Assembly (NCBI RefSeq): GCF_007754425.1
Contig: NZ_CP037452.1
Location: 7,481,164 to 7,545,163, forward strand
Direction of reading: 5' to 3'
From: Gimesia fumaroli
GTDB lineage: Bacteria > Planctomycetota > Planctomycetia > Planctomycetales > Planctomycetaceae
DNA: 64,000 nucleotides
The notes below the pieces were generated by a model. It was not told the origin of the DNA. It saw nothing but the letters and a program-made list of their open reading frames with translations, and made no database searches. Of this stretch, positions 55,579-64,000 are shown piece by piece. The position numbers and the translations under genes were made by a program. Numbering within the stretch: position 1 is the stretch's first letter; each line of letters begins with the position of its first letter.

Positions 55579-56615
55579 GTTCGGCTGAATCAATACAAAC
55601 CGCAGTTGTGAATTATGCACCGGAAGCAAATTCTGTCGAACTTCAGGATATTCCGGTTCCTGAAATCGGGCCTGATGAAGTACTGCTTGAAGTTTCTGCT
55701 GTGGGAGTTTGCGGCAGTGACCTTCATCAATGGACGGCAGACCATAGTTGGCCTGTGAATTATCCCGTTGTATTGGGACACGAATTTGCCGGGACGATCT
55801 CCAAGACAGGAAATTTGGTTAAAAACTGGTCTACAGGAGATCGCGTTGTCAGTGAGACGGCGGCCATCATCGATCCAGATAACCCGATGTCACGTGAAGG
55901 ACGCTATAATCTGGATCCCACCCGAAAAGGGTTTGGATACGGCGTCAATGGCGCAATGACTCAGTTTGTACGCGTTCCTGCACGCTGCCTGCATCGTGTA
56001 CCTGACAGCCTGCCATTGGAAAAAGCGGCACTTACTGAACCTTGCTGCGTTGCCTATAACGCGGTTGTGATGAATGGAGTCATCCAACCGGGAGATCGAA
56101 TTGTGGTCTTTGGGCCTGGTCCCATCGGGTTACTTTGTGCAGCCATGGCTCGCTTGCAGGGGGCTGAAGTCGCTGTCGTCGGCCTGGAACGAGACAAAGG
56201 CCGCTTGGAAATTGCCGAGCAATATTACGGCTGTCAGCCGATTGTCGAAGGACTTGATGACTGGGTTCAGGAAGTCGATGGACTGGGCGTCAATGGCGTA
56301 GTGGATGCAGCCGGCGTTTCGGTGACCTTGAAAAAGTCGCTGGAGATTGTGCGCCCGGGAGGCTGGATCAGTAAAGTTGGCTGGGGGCCTCAACCACTGG
56401 GCTTTTCTCTAGATCCACTGGTACAAAAAAACATCCGTCTCCAAGGCAGCTTCAGCCATAACTGGCCAATCTGGGAACGTGTGATTCGATTGCTGACAAC
56501 GGGCCAGTTGAATATAGAACCCATCATTGGTGGAACCTGGTCTTTGAATGAATGGCACACTGCCTTCGAAACCATGCATTCCGGCGAAATTGTCAAAGCG
56601 GTACTCACTCCGTAA
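55575..56615 (+). CDS. zinc-dependent alcohol/polyol dehydrogenase (MDR family)
   Basis: 346 residues. The catalytic-zinc segments are GVCGSDLH (Cys) and GHEFAG (His-Glu), and the NAD(P)-binding GPGPIGLLCA loop is central. The four-Cys structural-zinc lobe is absent, as in some sorbitol-dehydrogenase-like members. GGAGGT lies five bases before the ATG, overlapping the upstream stop. It probably oxidises or reduces a sugar or polyol in the same pathway as its neighbours. Confidence 0.88.
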   Translation: MSSAESIQTAVVNYAPEANSVELQDIPVPEIGPDEVLLEVSAVGVCGSDLHQWTADHSWPVNYPVVLGHEFAGTISKTGNLVKNWSTGDRVVSETAAIIDPDNPMSREGRYNLDPTRKGFGYGVNGAMTQFVRVPARCLHRVPDSLPLEKAALTEPCCVAYNAVVMNGVIQPGDRIVVFGPGPIGLLCAAMARLQGAEVAVVGLERDKGRLEIAEQYYGCQPIVEGLDDWVQEVDGLGVNGVVDAAGVSVTLKKSLEIVRPGGWISKVGWGPQPLGFSLDPLVQKNIRLQGSFSHNWPIWERVIRLLTTGQLNIEPIIGGTWSLNEWHTAFETMHSGEIVKAVLTP

Positions 56616-56698
56616 CACAGGCAGTCTCTGACTGCATTTTCAAATGACATCACTGATTCACCCGATCATACTTTAATTCTGACTTGATGGAACATTCC

Positions 56699-57580
56699 AT
56701 GCCAAAACTAGCTGCATTTCCCAAAGCCTTTATGGATGAATTATGCCTTTCCGGCGAGATGACACTGCGACAGTGGATTGATCTGGCTGCAACTCTGGAC
56801 ATTGATGGGTTGGAATTTTATGCCGGCTTCCTGGAAATGAAGGACAAGAACTTTTGGCCGGAAGCCAAAAAAATGGCCACCGACCAGGGGCTCGAAATTC
56901 CCATGATGTGTTGTTCTCCCGACTTCACACACCCGGATGAAGCGTTTCGTAACGAGCAAATCGAACATGAAAAATTCTGGATGGAAATGACCGCTGCTCT
57001 GGGGGGAAAATACTGTCGCGTCCTCTCAGGTCAAAGACGGCCCGAAGTCTCTCGAGAAGAAGGAATCCAGTACACGGTTTCCTCGATTGAAGCTTGCCTC
57101 CCCCTGGCTGAAAAGCTGGGAATCACTCTGATTATCGAAAACCATTACAAAGACAACTACTGGGATTACCCGGAATTTGCTCAGATGGCAGACGTTTTTT
57201 GTGACCTTGTCTCACGAATCGATTCGCCCTGGTTCGGAGTCAACTATGATCCCAGTAATACGATTCTGGCAGGCGAAGATCCTTTGGAATTATTGGCGCG
57301 AATTAAAGATCGTGTCGTGACCATGCATGCCAGTGATCGCTACCTGATTGAAGGCACCATTGAGGATTTACGCAAAGAAGAAAACAGTCTCGGCTATGCT
57401 AGCCGACTCAGCCATGGGGTGATCGGAAAAGGGCTGAATGACTACGACACCATCTTCTCTGAACTGAAAAAAGTCGGCTTTGACAGCTGGATCAGCATCG
57501 AGGATGGCGTGAACGGGATGGAAGAACTTCAGGAAAGTGTGACTTTTCTCAGAGCAAAAATGGCACAATATTGGGGATAA
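56699..57580 (+). CDS. sugar-phosphate isomerase/epimerase-like TIM barrel
   Basis: 293 residues. The AP-endonuclease-2/xylose-isomerase-like barrel has GLEFYAG, IENHYKDN, FGVNYDPSN and MHASDR, which supply metal-binding Glu/His/Asp residues. It isomerises or epimerises a sugar or its phosphate. The start used is the ATG after GGAA; upstream in-frame starts at 56684 (TTG) and 56687 (ATG) exist. It follows the dehydrogenase gene by 83 bases and completes a three-gene catabolic set. Confidence 0.85.
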   Translation: MPKLAAFPKAFMDELCLSGEMTLRQWIDLAATLDIDGLEFYAGFLEMKDKNFWPEAKKMATDQGLEIPMMCCSPDFTHPDEAFRNEQIEHEKFWMEMTAALGGKYCRVLSGQRRPEVSREEGIQYTVSSIEACLPLAEKLGITLIIENHYKDNYWDYPEFAQMADVFCDLVSRIDSPWFGVNYDPSNTILAGEDPLELLARIKDRVVTMHASDRYLIEGTIEDLRKEENSLGYASRLSHGVIGKGLNDYDTIFSELKKVGFDSWISIEDGVNGMEELQESVTFLRAKMAQYWG

Positions 57581-57828
57581 CGCCGGTTTTAACACCAAAT
57601 GGCGCAAATTGGCAAAATAGAGAACATGCAAGGTCTTGCATATAGCTAGAAACAGAAGTATTCTATATACATCTGGATTCTAAAAGTCAGGATTGCGTGC
57701 CAGCAATCTGTGTATTTGACCAGACATTCAAAAATACTTGCCTCCGTTCCTCCATGTATTGAGTACAATTTGTTGCGTTCCAACGTTTGTACTCTATTGC
57801 CTTTTGATATTCATAGAACCGAACTCCT

Positions 57829-59250
57829 ATGTTGGTCCTGATTCGTAATTCAGTGTCTGTCCTGCTCCTGTTCGTAATCACAGCGACTCTATCCGCATGT
57901 GGTGGATCAGATACCAGTCCTCGACGCGCAAATTCAAACCCATTTGCGCCTGCTGATAATAATACTACGCCGTCACGAACTCGCTCCACTCAGATGTCAC
58001 AAACAAGGAATCCGGAAACTAACCCCTCGACGACTGAGACACCAGCAGTCCCAAAAGGGAATTCTGAGAAGAAGCCGAAACCAATAGCGACGCCTGCTCC
58101 AGATGCATCAAATCTAATCAGCGAAACAAGAAAAAAAACTCTGGATAGTAAAAATCCCGGAGTCGCAATCATCGTACGGGGAGTCACTGGCAACGAAGCA
58201 ATGGCGCTACCGGTCCTGCAGCAGACGCTGCGCTCCACACTTTCGAAACCGGTTACTACTGAATTACAGAAACAGGATCCCACAACAGCTTCCGCCAGAA
58301 AAGACAATGTTGAGCATTTTGTGCTCGATAAGCAACTGGTCCTTGTCGTGCGTCCCGTTCCTGCAGACCTGTTTGCCTTTGCTCAGAACCTCAAGTGGGG
58401 CAAGGTGAAAGAAATCGATTTGCAAAACAGGATCATTACCATTGATACGCAACTGAAAGAACTGAACTCCCTGGCCGTCAGAAACCCGGTAGATGCCACG
58501 CAGGAAGACTCTCCTGTAAAAGTATCAGCGAACTCAAACACAATGAAATCGATTGAAGATGCGGCTCCCGCCAAGCCAGCGATGAAACAACCGGAGCCAA
58601 AAGTCAAAACATCTGGCAAGGAAATGAACGATCGGGACTTAAAACCACGTCCCGACGAAGAGACCATTGACTGGGCGCTGCGCGTGATTGCAGGCTCCAG
58701 CTCTTTTGCCCACGACACTGCCTGCAAACAACTGGCCAGCATGAAGCCTGACAGCAATCATCTTCAGCGTGTTTCTTCCGTACTGGCAGAGACGTTACCT
58801 CTAGCCAAAGAAGGCTTCCGCATGAAAGAACATGTGAACGCCATGGCCGTCTGGCAGACCGATGAAGCAATAAGAGCATTTGCCACACTGTTGGAAGATG
58901 AAAAATTAATTCTGGTACGCAAAGAAATTATTGGTCTCCTGCCCACAATTCATTCAGAGACCACTGCAGAAGTGCTCATCGGTCGCTTATCGAATCGTGC
59001 AGACTTGAAAGATGCTCGCAGGGCACTCAAGATTCTGGGCCAAATTGCAGAAAAACCAGTCATTGAACTTTTGGGCCATCCCGATCCTTCAATGCGAATT
59101 GAGGCCTGCAAAATCATGCAAGCGATCGGGACACAGAAATCTATCGAAGCACTGAAAAATCAGGTGGATACAGAAGAATCCGATGTTGTCAAACAACTGA
59201 TTTCTGAAACACAAACGGGTATTGAACAGAAACTGACTGACAAGGAATAA
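57829..59250 (+). CDS. lipoprotein with low-complexity linker and HEAT-like repeats
   Basis: 473 residues. The lipobox LSAC (about 21-24) follows a hydrophobic signal. Residues 25-95 are Ser/Thr/Pro/Asn-rich and unstructured. A mixed domain (about 95-215) and a second disordered stretch lead to a helical C-terminal region (about 265-460) built of short helix pairs such as AFATLLEDEKLILVRKEIIG, in the style of HEAT repeats. A protein-interaction role in the envelope is likely. No ribosome site is evident at the ATG. Confidence 0.8.
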   Translation: MLVLIRNSVSVLLLFVITATLSACGGSDTSPRRANSNPFAPADNNTTPSRTRSTQMSQTRNPETNPSTTETPAVPKGNSEKKPKPIATPAPDASNLISETRKKTLDSKNPGVAIIVRGVTGNEAMALPVLQQTLRSTLSKPVTTELQKQDPTTASARKDNVEHFVLDKQLVLVVRPVPADLFAFAQNLKWGKVKEIDLQNRIITIDTQLKELNSLAVRNPVDATQEDSPVKVSANSNTMKSIEDAAPAKPAMKQPEPKVKTSGKEMNDRDLKPRPDEETIDWALRVIAGSSSFAHDTACKQLASMKPDSNHLQRVSSVLAETLPLAKEGFRMKEHVNAMAVWQTDEAIRAFATLLEDEKLILVRKEIIGLLPTIHSETTAEVLIGRLSNRADLKDARRALKILGQIAEKPVIELLGHPDPSMRIEACKIMQAIGTQKSIEALKNQVDTEESDVVKQLISETQTGIEQKLTDKE

Positions 59251-59295
59251 TCGTTCCTTGCCAATGCATTTCTTCATTGACACCAAGAACGCCCG

Positions 59296-61071
59296 TTAAT
59301 AGCCGGCTGCAACACCATGTTTGCGGGAATCACTGTGACCGCGTAAACCATCTGGTTGCCGGGAAACAGCTTGACTCGCCGCCAGACCGGAACTCTTTTT
59401 CGTCACGTGTCCCAACTGCTTCAGTTTCTCGCCCACCTGTTCAAATAATTTGTTTTCAATCAGTAGATCCTCTGGCACCCATTGATGGTGGAGCCTTGGA
59501 GACTCGACGGCCTGCTCCGGATTCATTCCAAATACAATCATGTTGAGTAATACCTGTAGCGTACTGGAAATGATTCTGGGGCCACCCGAAGCGCCTGCAG
59601 AAAAAACAGCCTTTCCATCTTTAACAGCAATCGTTGGCGACATGCTGGAAAGTGGTTTTTTGCCGGGCTCAATTTCATTTGCTTTTCCTTGGATCAGACC
59701 AAAAGCATTCGGCTTCCCTGAAATAGCTGCAAAATCATCCATTTCGTTGTTCAGTACAATCCCATATTGCGGGACCACAACATAACTGCCAAATGTAAGA
59801 TTAATGGTTTCAGTACAAGCGACGGCATTACCCGCGGAATCCATCACTGAAAAATGGCTGGTCCCTGCATCATGGGGCGGCAGATAACGCCCGTACTCTT
59901 TCAGTGATTTTGTTTTCTTTGCATCAATCCGTGAAGCCAACTGATCTGCATATTTCTTATCTGTTAGCCTTTGAATGGGAACAGGAACGAAATCCGCATC
60001 CCCCAGATATTCAGCGCGGTCTGCAAACGCGTGTTTCATGACTTCAACTAATAGATGGATCTGCTGAGGCGAGTGATATTCCAGTTTCCCGAAAGGCTGG
60101 TTCAAGAGTTGGTTTTCCAGGGAATGAATCATGTTGAACGATTCAATAATCGCGATACCTCCACTGGAAGGGGGTGGCATCGTGAAAATCGTGTATCCGT
60201 TGAAAGTCGTAGAGAGCGGCTTTCGGATCACGGGTTGCGTCTCAACCAAATCTTTGTGAGTCAGAATACCGCCACTCTTTTTGCCGCATGTCGCGATAAT
60301 GGCGTCGGCAACCGGCCCTTCGTAAAAACCAGCGTGGCCTTTTTCAGCAATTAATTCCAGTGCTTTCAATTGAGGGCTGAAAAAATGGTCTTTCTCACTC
60401 CAGGGCTTCCCATGGTTCAAATACTCGTCAACCAGTGCCTGAAATCGCTCCGGATCCATCGTCCCATTTTTAATTCGCTTTAGCATCGCGCTTTGCACTG
60501 ACCGCATATGCCCATTGATGGGCACGCCTCTACGGGCCATCAGAATCGCCGGCTGCATCACCGTTTTCAGATCCAGTGTCCCATATTCTTTCACAGCGTA
60601 GCACAATCCGGCTACGGTGCAGGGGACAGCAACTGCCAACGGTCCCTGACGACTGGCAAGCTGGCGCTGCTTCTCAGTGCCTGGCAAGTTGGCATACATT
60701 TCTGGAGTCGCATCAACTGGCGCACGTTCCCGGTAATCAATAACGGTTGATTTCTGCTGTTCTGCATCCCAGATCACCATAAAACCTCCGCCTCCCAAAC
60801 CACAACTGGCTGGCCTGAGGACGGAAAGTGCGAAGGAAGTTGCAACGGCCGCATCCACAACATTGCCGCCTGCTTTCAAGATGGTCACTCCGGCGGCACT
60901 AGCTAAAGGGTGATCTGCGGCAACGACTGCATTCTGATAGGCTGGCTTCTCCTGTACAGTGGGAGGAATTTCAGAATACCCGGGTTGGATCGTCGTCAAC
61001 AAGACCGACAACACCACAAGCCATAACATACTATTTGTAAATGATTTACGCTTCAGGCAATTCAGTAACAT
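59296..61071 (-). CDS. ggt: gamma-glutamyltranspeptidase, secreted
   Basis: 591 residues. An N-terminal nucleophile hydrolase that cleaves glutathione and other gamma-glutamyl compounds after autoprocessing. The signal peptide is about 1-34. The catalytic nucleophile is Thr404 (DAGTSHFSV), the new N-terminus of the small subunit. The substrate segments YRERAPVDATPEMY and GGGGFMVIWD are present. The ATG follows AAAGG; upstream in-frame codons reach 61134 but would place charged residues before the signal. Confidence 0.93.
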   Translation of the reverse strand: MLLNCLKRKSFTNSMLWLVVLSVLLTTIQPGYSEIPPTVQEKPAYQNAVVAADHPLASAAGVTILKAGGNVVDAAVATSFALSVLRPASCGLGGGGFMVIWDAEQQKSTVIDYRERAPVDATPEMYANLPGTEKQRQLASRQGPLAVAVPCTVAGLCYAVKEYGTLDLKTVMQPAILMARRGVPINGHMRSVQSAMLKRIKNGTMDPERFQALVDEYLNHGKPWSEKDHFFSPQLKALELIAEKGHAGFYEGPVADAIIATCGKKSGGILTHKDLVETQPVIRKPLSTTFNGYTIFTMPPPSSGGIAIIESFNMIHSLENQLLNQPFGKLEYHSPQQIHLLVEVMKHAFADRAEYLGDADFVPVPIQRLTDKKYADQLASRIDAKKTKSLKEYGRYLPPHDAGTSHFSVMDSAGNAVACTETINLTFGSYVVVPQYGIVLNNEMDDFAAISGKPNAFGLIQGKANEIEPGKKPLSSMSPTIAVKDGKAVFSAGASGGPRIISSTLQVLLNMIVFGMNPEQAVESPRLHHQWVPEDLLIENKLFEQVGEKLKQLGHVTKKSSGLAASQAVSRQPDGLRGHSDSRKHGVAAGY

Positions 61072-61340
61072 AGCGGGCCTTTTATAACGCTTTTGCAGCA
61101 GGCGTTTAAATGTAGTAAAAAACGAAGCAGACAATCTGTTTCTGCCGCTCGAAGTCTGGTTTGACTCTGTTTATACTATGCGACTTGTCTCGATTGATTT
61201 CCAGATCGAATACTGGAAATTCCTTTCAGATAGTGCATCCTGAAAGTATCCCTATAATTTAAGGCAGTGGATTCCCCACTTTTGTTCTGCTTTAAAACAG
61301 GGTTAAACTCTTCACTGTTTAGAATATTAGCTCAAATACC

Positions 61341-62660
61341 ATGACGCCCAGCAAACTCGAATCTCCCAAAACTGATAAAACATGCCAACTGGTAACACTT
61401 GGCTGTAAGGTCAATCAGTACGAAACTCAGCTCGTGAAAGAAGCGCTGGAAAAAAACGGCTATCGTGAGGCGACTGAGACGGAAACCGCAGATCTCTGCG
61501 TCGTCAATACCTGTACGGTCACAGCAACAGGTGATTCGAAAGGCCGCAAGCTGATTCGTCAACTCTCGAAGAACAATCCCGGAACAAAAATTCTCGTGAT
61601 GGGCTGCTATGCCACGCGCGACCCGAAAACGGTTTCTGAATTGCCCAGCGTATTTGAAGTAGTGACCGATAAAAGGGAACTGCCTGATATTCTGGAGCGG
61701 CACGGAATCGTGGATATGCCCACTGGGATTTCTGAATTCGAAGGGCGCAAGCGAGCGTACGTGAAAGTGCAGGATGGCTGTATCTTGCGTTGTACCTACT
61801 GTATCATTCCGCAGGTACGTCCTGGCTTACAAAGTCGTTCACCAGAAGATATCGAAGAAGAAGTGCGCCGCCTGGTTGGAAACGGCTTTAAGGAAATCGT
61901 GCTCACGGGAATTCATGTCGGCCATTTTGGTGTGGATACGACACGTGGTAAATCCGGAAGGCCTCCCTTCCGACTCTGGCACCTGTTTCGGAAGCTGGAT
62001 CAAATTCCCGGCGACTGGCGAATGCGGCTCTCCAGTGTCGAGACCGCAGAGATCAATGACGATTTTATTTCAGCCGCCGCTGATTGCGAGCACCTTTGCC
62101 CCCAGTTTCATCCTTCACTCCAAAGTGGATCAGATACGGTCTTACGACGAATGAAACGCCGCTATTATGTCAGTCGATTTCTGGAAAAACTGCAGATGAT
62201 GCGGGAACGACTGGACCATCCGTCATTTACGACAGACGTCATCGTTGGGTTCCCCGGTGAGACAGATGCTGAATTTGATGAGACGCTGCGTGCCTGCGAA
62301 GAAGCCGCGTTCATGAAAATTCATGTTTTCCCATTCAGTGCCCGTAAAGGGACTCCCGCGGCGACTTACGAAAATCAGGTCTCTCCGGAAATTCGTCAGG
62401 AACGCTGCCTGCAACTGGCTGGTCTCGAACGGCAATTAGCACAAAATTTCTATCGTACTTTGATTGATCGTGATCTGGAAGTTTTGGTCGAACGCGAATG
62501 TGATGAGCGCCCCGGTTGGGTTCGAGGAACGGACCGCTGGTATGCTCCGGTCCTCTGTCGTGGTTCAAAAGCGGACCTGGGAAATTTTGTGGCAGTGCGC
62601 GGGTTGCAAGATCACCGTGAATATCTTGAAGCAAACCGGCTTTCACCACAACAGATCTGA
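61341..62660 (+). CDS. mtaB: tRNA methylthiotransferase MtaB (radical SAM)
   Basis: 439 residues. Adds a methylthio group to t6A37 of tRNA. The N-terminal UPF0004 domain opens with TLGCKVNQYET, which is the MtaB rather than the MiaB variant, with further Cys (in NTCTV and MGCYA). The radical-SAM cluster motif is CILRCTYC. A C-terminal TRAM-like region follows. It depends on the t6A made with Sua5, whose gene (6476-7453) is also in the window. The thymidylate kinase gene starts 78 bases downstream. Confidence 0.92.
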   Translation: MTPSKLESPKTDKTCQLVTLGCKVNQYETQLVKEALEKNGYREATETETADLCVVNTCTVTATGDSKGRKLIRQLSKNNPGTKILVMGCYATRDPKTVSELPSVFEVVTDKRELPDILERHGIVDMPTGISEFEGRKRAYVKVQDGCILRCTYCIIPQVRPGLQSRSPEDIEEEVRRLVGNGFKEIVLTGIHVGHFGVDTTRGKSGRPPFRLWHLFRKLDQIPGDWRMRLSSVETAEINDDFISAAADCEHLCPQFHPSLQSGSDTVLRRMKRRYYVSRFLEKLQMMRERLDHPSFTTDVIVGFPGETDAEFDETLRACEEAAFMKIHVFPFSARKGTPAATYENQVSPEIRQERCLQLAGLERQLAQNFYRTLIDRDLEVLVERECDERPGWVRGTDRWYAPVLCRGSKADLGNFVAVRGLQDHREYLEANRLSPQQI

Positions 62661-62738
62661 AACTGATTTTGATCACCGTTGATCCCGAATCAGTTGAAGC
62701 AATATCAAAATCACCCAAGTTACAGAGAAAGCGTTTGC

Positions 62739-63407
62739 GTGGCTGTATTAATTGCGATTGAAGGCATTGACGGATCAGGTAAAGGAACACAAGCGAGCCG
62801 GCTTCATGCCAGATGCGAGGCAGAAGGAATGGCTTCAAGCCTGATCGGTTTCCCCCGCTACGACCAGACATTATTCGGAAAGTCGATCGGCGATTTCCTG
62901 AATGGACGCTTCGGCGCTCTTGATGAAGTCCACTCATTTCTAGCGTCTCTGCTTTATGCAGGAGATCGTTTTGAATCTCGCGATCATATTCTTGAAATGA
63001 TCAAATCAAATCAGATTGTGATTTTTGATCGCTATATTTCTTCCAATATCGCGCATCAGGGAGCAAAACTTTCCGGAGATGAGCGAACTGAATTCATTCG
63101 ATGGATCGAGCAGATTGAATATGAAATTTACAATATGCCTCAGTTGGACCTGACGGTTTTGTTGGATTTGCCTGCCGACCATGCACAAAAACTCGTCGCA
63201 GAAAAACAGGCTCGCTCCTATACCGATAAGGTCGCCGACCTGCAGGAAGCCGACCAGTCTTATCTGGCAAACGTCAGACAAGTTTATCTTCAACTGGCTG
63301 AACAAAATCAGCAATGGCAAAAAATTGACAGTCTACAAGAAGGACAGCTACGGTCGATTGAGGAGATCGGAAACGAAATCTGGTCTCACGTCGCCAGCCT
63401 GGTCTAA
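62739..63407 (+). CDS. tmk: thymidylate kinase
   Basis: 222 residues. Phosphorylates dTMP to dTDP. P-loop GIDGSGKGTQ near the start, the DR(Y) motif in FDRYISSNIAHQG, and a LID region around KQARSYTDK. The start chosen is the GTG that begins the family core (VAVLIAIEG), seven bases after a GAGAAAG site; the frame is open 60 bases further upstream. Follows mtaB closely. Confidence 0.93.
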   Translation: MAVLIAIEGIDGSGKGTQASRLHARCEAEGMASSLIGFPRYDQTLFGKSIGDFLNGRFGALDEVHSFLASLLYAGDRFESRDHILEMIKSNQIVIFDRYISSNIAHQGAKLSGDERTEFIRWIEQIEYEIYNMPQLDLTVLLDLPADHAQKLVAEKQARSYTDKVADLQEADQSYLANVRQVYLQLAEQNQQWQKIDSLQEGQLRSIEEIGNEIWSHVASLV

Positions 63408-63569
63408 CGAAGCGGAGCACATTCAGTTCTTTGTCCAGCGCCTATTTGAACACAAACGAAAGCTGGTTCAATCTTAATGTAAGTTGAATGAAAAATACAC
63501 TTGATTCTCTCTCGAAAGAGCCTGTCTAATATCAATATTCATTGATCTTTTGGAAGGGAGAGAAGAATT

Positions 63570-63869
63570 GTGAAACGCGCTCCAAGCCAACTCACTTTAC
63601 GGGAAATGTTCTCCGATACGGAGCGACTAGCCTCGGAATTGATTGAGCATCTGGAATTAGGTTTTATTCCCACGAACGAACAATTAATCCGCCTGGTCCG
63701 TGAGGTACCAGAAGGAGTTGAGAAACGACGTGTGGAAGACATCAGCGTGCGCAATCAGGTTGCCGAGTTGCTGAAATGCGATCACTTTACTCAAGAGGTT
63801 TTTGAGAAGCTGGATGAATATCTGAAAGCCATTGATCTCTCTATCAACAAGATCATTGACGGAGACTGA
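63570..63869 (+). CDS. small helical protein of unknown function
   Basis: 99 residues from a GTG start after GGGAG. Highly helical and charged (LREMFSDTERLASELIEHL, FEKLDEYLKAI), soluble. Not recognised; its spacing from the tmk gene (162 bases) suggests a separate unit. Confidence 0.65.
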   Translation: MKRAPSQLTLREMFSDTERLASELIEHLELGFIPTNEQLIRLVREVPEGVEKRRVEDISVRNQVAELLKCDHFTQEVFEKLDEYLKAIDLSINKIIDGD

Positions 63870-63880
63870 TTCGCACACAC

Positions 63881-64000
63881 TTAAACTGTCGCAGCCCCCA
63901 GCGGTGAAAATTCCTCCACCAGCTTTTTAGCGCTGAGCAGACCATCAACGGCCGCTGATACAATCCCGCCCGCATAGCCTGCTCCCTCGCCGACAGGATA
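63881..64000 (-). CDS. FAD-dependent protein (HI0933/COG2509-like), C-terminus only
   Basis: The last 39 residues of a minus-strand gene that runs off the right edge. The segment YPVGEGAGYAGGIVSAA followed by DGL is the conserved C-terminal motif of uncharacterised FAD-dependent dehydrogenase-like proteins that bind the FAD pyrophosphate/isoalloxazine face. The reading frame is open to the window end and stops with TAA at 63881. Confidence 0.75.
   Translation of the reverse strand, partial: YPVGEGAGYAGGIVSAAVDGLLSAKKLVEEFSPLGAATV

Overview
The window looks like a chromosome segment of a Planctomycetota bacterium, most like Gimesia/Planctomyces-type marine lineages. This placement is inference from gene content. 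Supporting signs are a secreted type I sulfatase, a PIG-L deacetylase beside a glucosamine-6-phosphate-deaminase-like gene, an ExbD protein followed by a membrane-anchored toroid protein, a SEC-C/tetratricopeptide protein, CsrA, and many secreted or coiled-coil proteins of unknown function. GC content looks moderate. Genes are loosely packed on both strands, and many starts lack a strong Shine-Dalgarno site. No rRNA, tRNA, CRISPR array or insertion sequence was recognised.

Layout. 1-7.5 kb: ABC-2-type permease (cut by the edge), HSL-type esterase, orphan CheB, a terminator far from any stop codon, a hybrid histidine kinase and Sua5. 7.5-15 kb: S41 peptidase lipoprotein, CsrA, a secreted protein, a CobS-like protein without its catalytic motifs, and a methyltransferase/UbiA-like pair. 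15-21.6 kb: ExbD plus TonB-like toroid protein, M32 carboxypeptidase, TlpA-like thioredoxin, alpha/beta hydrolase, rhodanese. 21.6-28.6 kb: a three-gene set of membrane coiled-coil proteins ending in an overlapping 54-residue gene, a STAS-membrane protein, a GspE/PilB ATPase, and a toxin-nuclease-like anchored protein with a zinc-ribbon partner. 28.6-32.6 kb: sulfatase, transaldolase, NagB-like and PIG-L genes (carbohydrate handling).

32.6-37.2 kb is the clearest foreign-looking region. It holds ten closely packed minus-strand genes, many of them overlapping: small membrane proteins, a phospholipase-A2-like protein, a secreted trypsin-like protease, small unknown proteins with a long out-of-frame overlap, a small zinc-ribbon protein, a ParB-like protein, and an ABC ATPase fused to a GNAT domain. 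It resembles one arm of a phage or prophage remnant. Its last three genes recall the Com/Mom DNA-modification pair of phage Mu.

37.3-64 kb returns to ordinary chromosome: conserved Cys-rich protein, response regulator, Nramp-like transporter plus beta-helix protein, CysK and a trans-sulfuration enzyme, SEC-C/TPR protein, RibD, threonine synthase (apparently starting at ATT), aminopeptidase P, HlyD-type adaptor, a three-gene sugar-catabolic set (hexulose-phosphate-synthase-like, dehydrogenase, isomerase), a HEAT-like lipoprotein, gamma-glutamyltranspeptidase, MtaB, thymidylate kinase, and the C-terminus of an FAD-dependent protein at the right edge. Starts moved away from the longest reading frame are explained in each entry.
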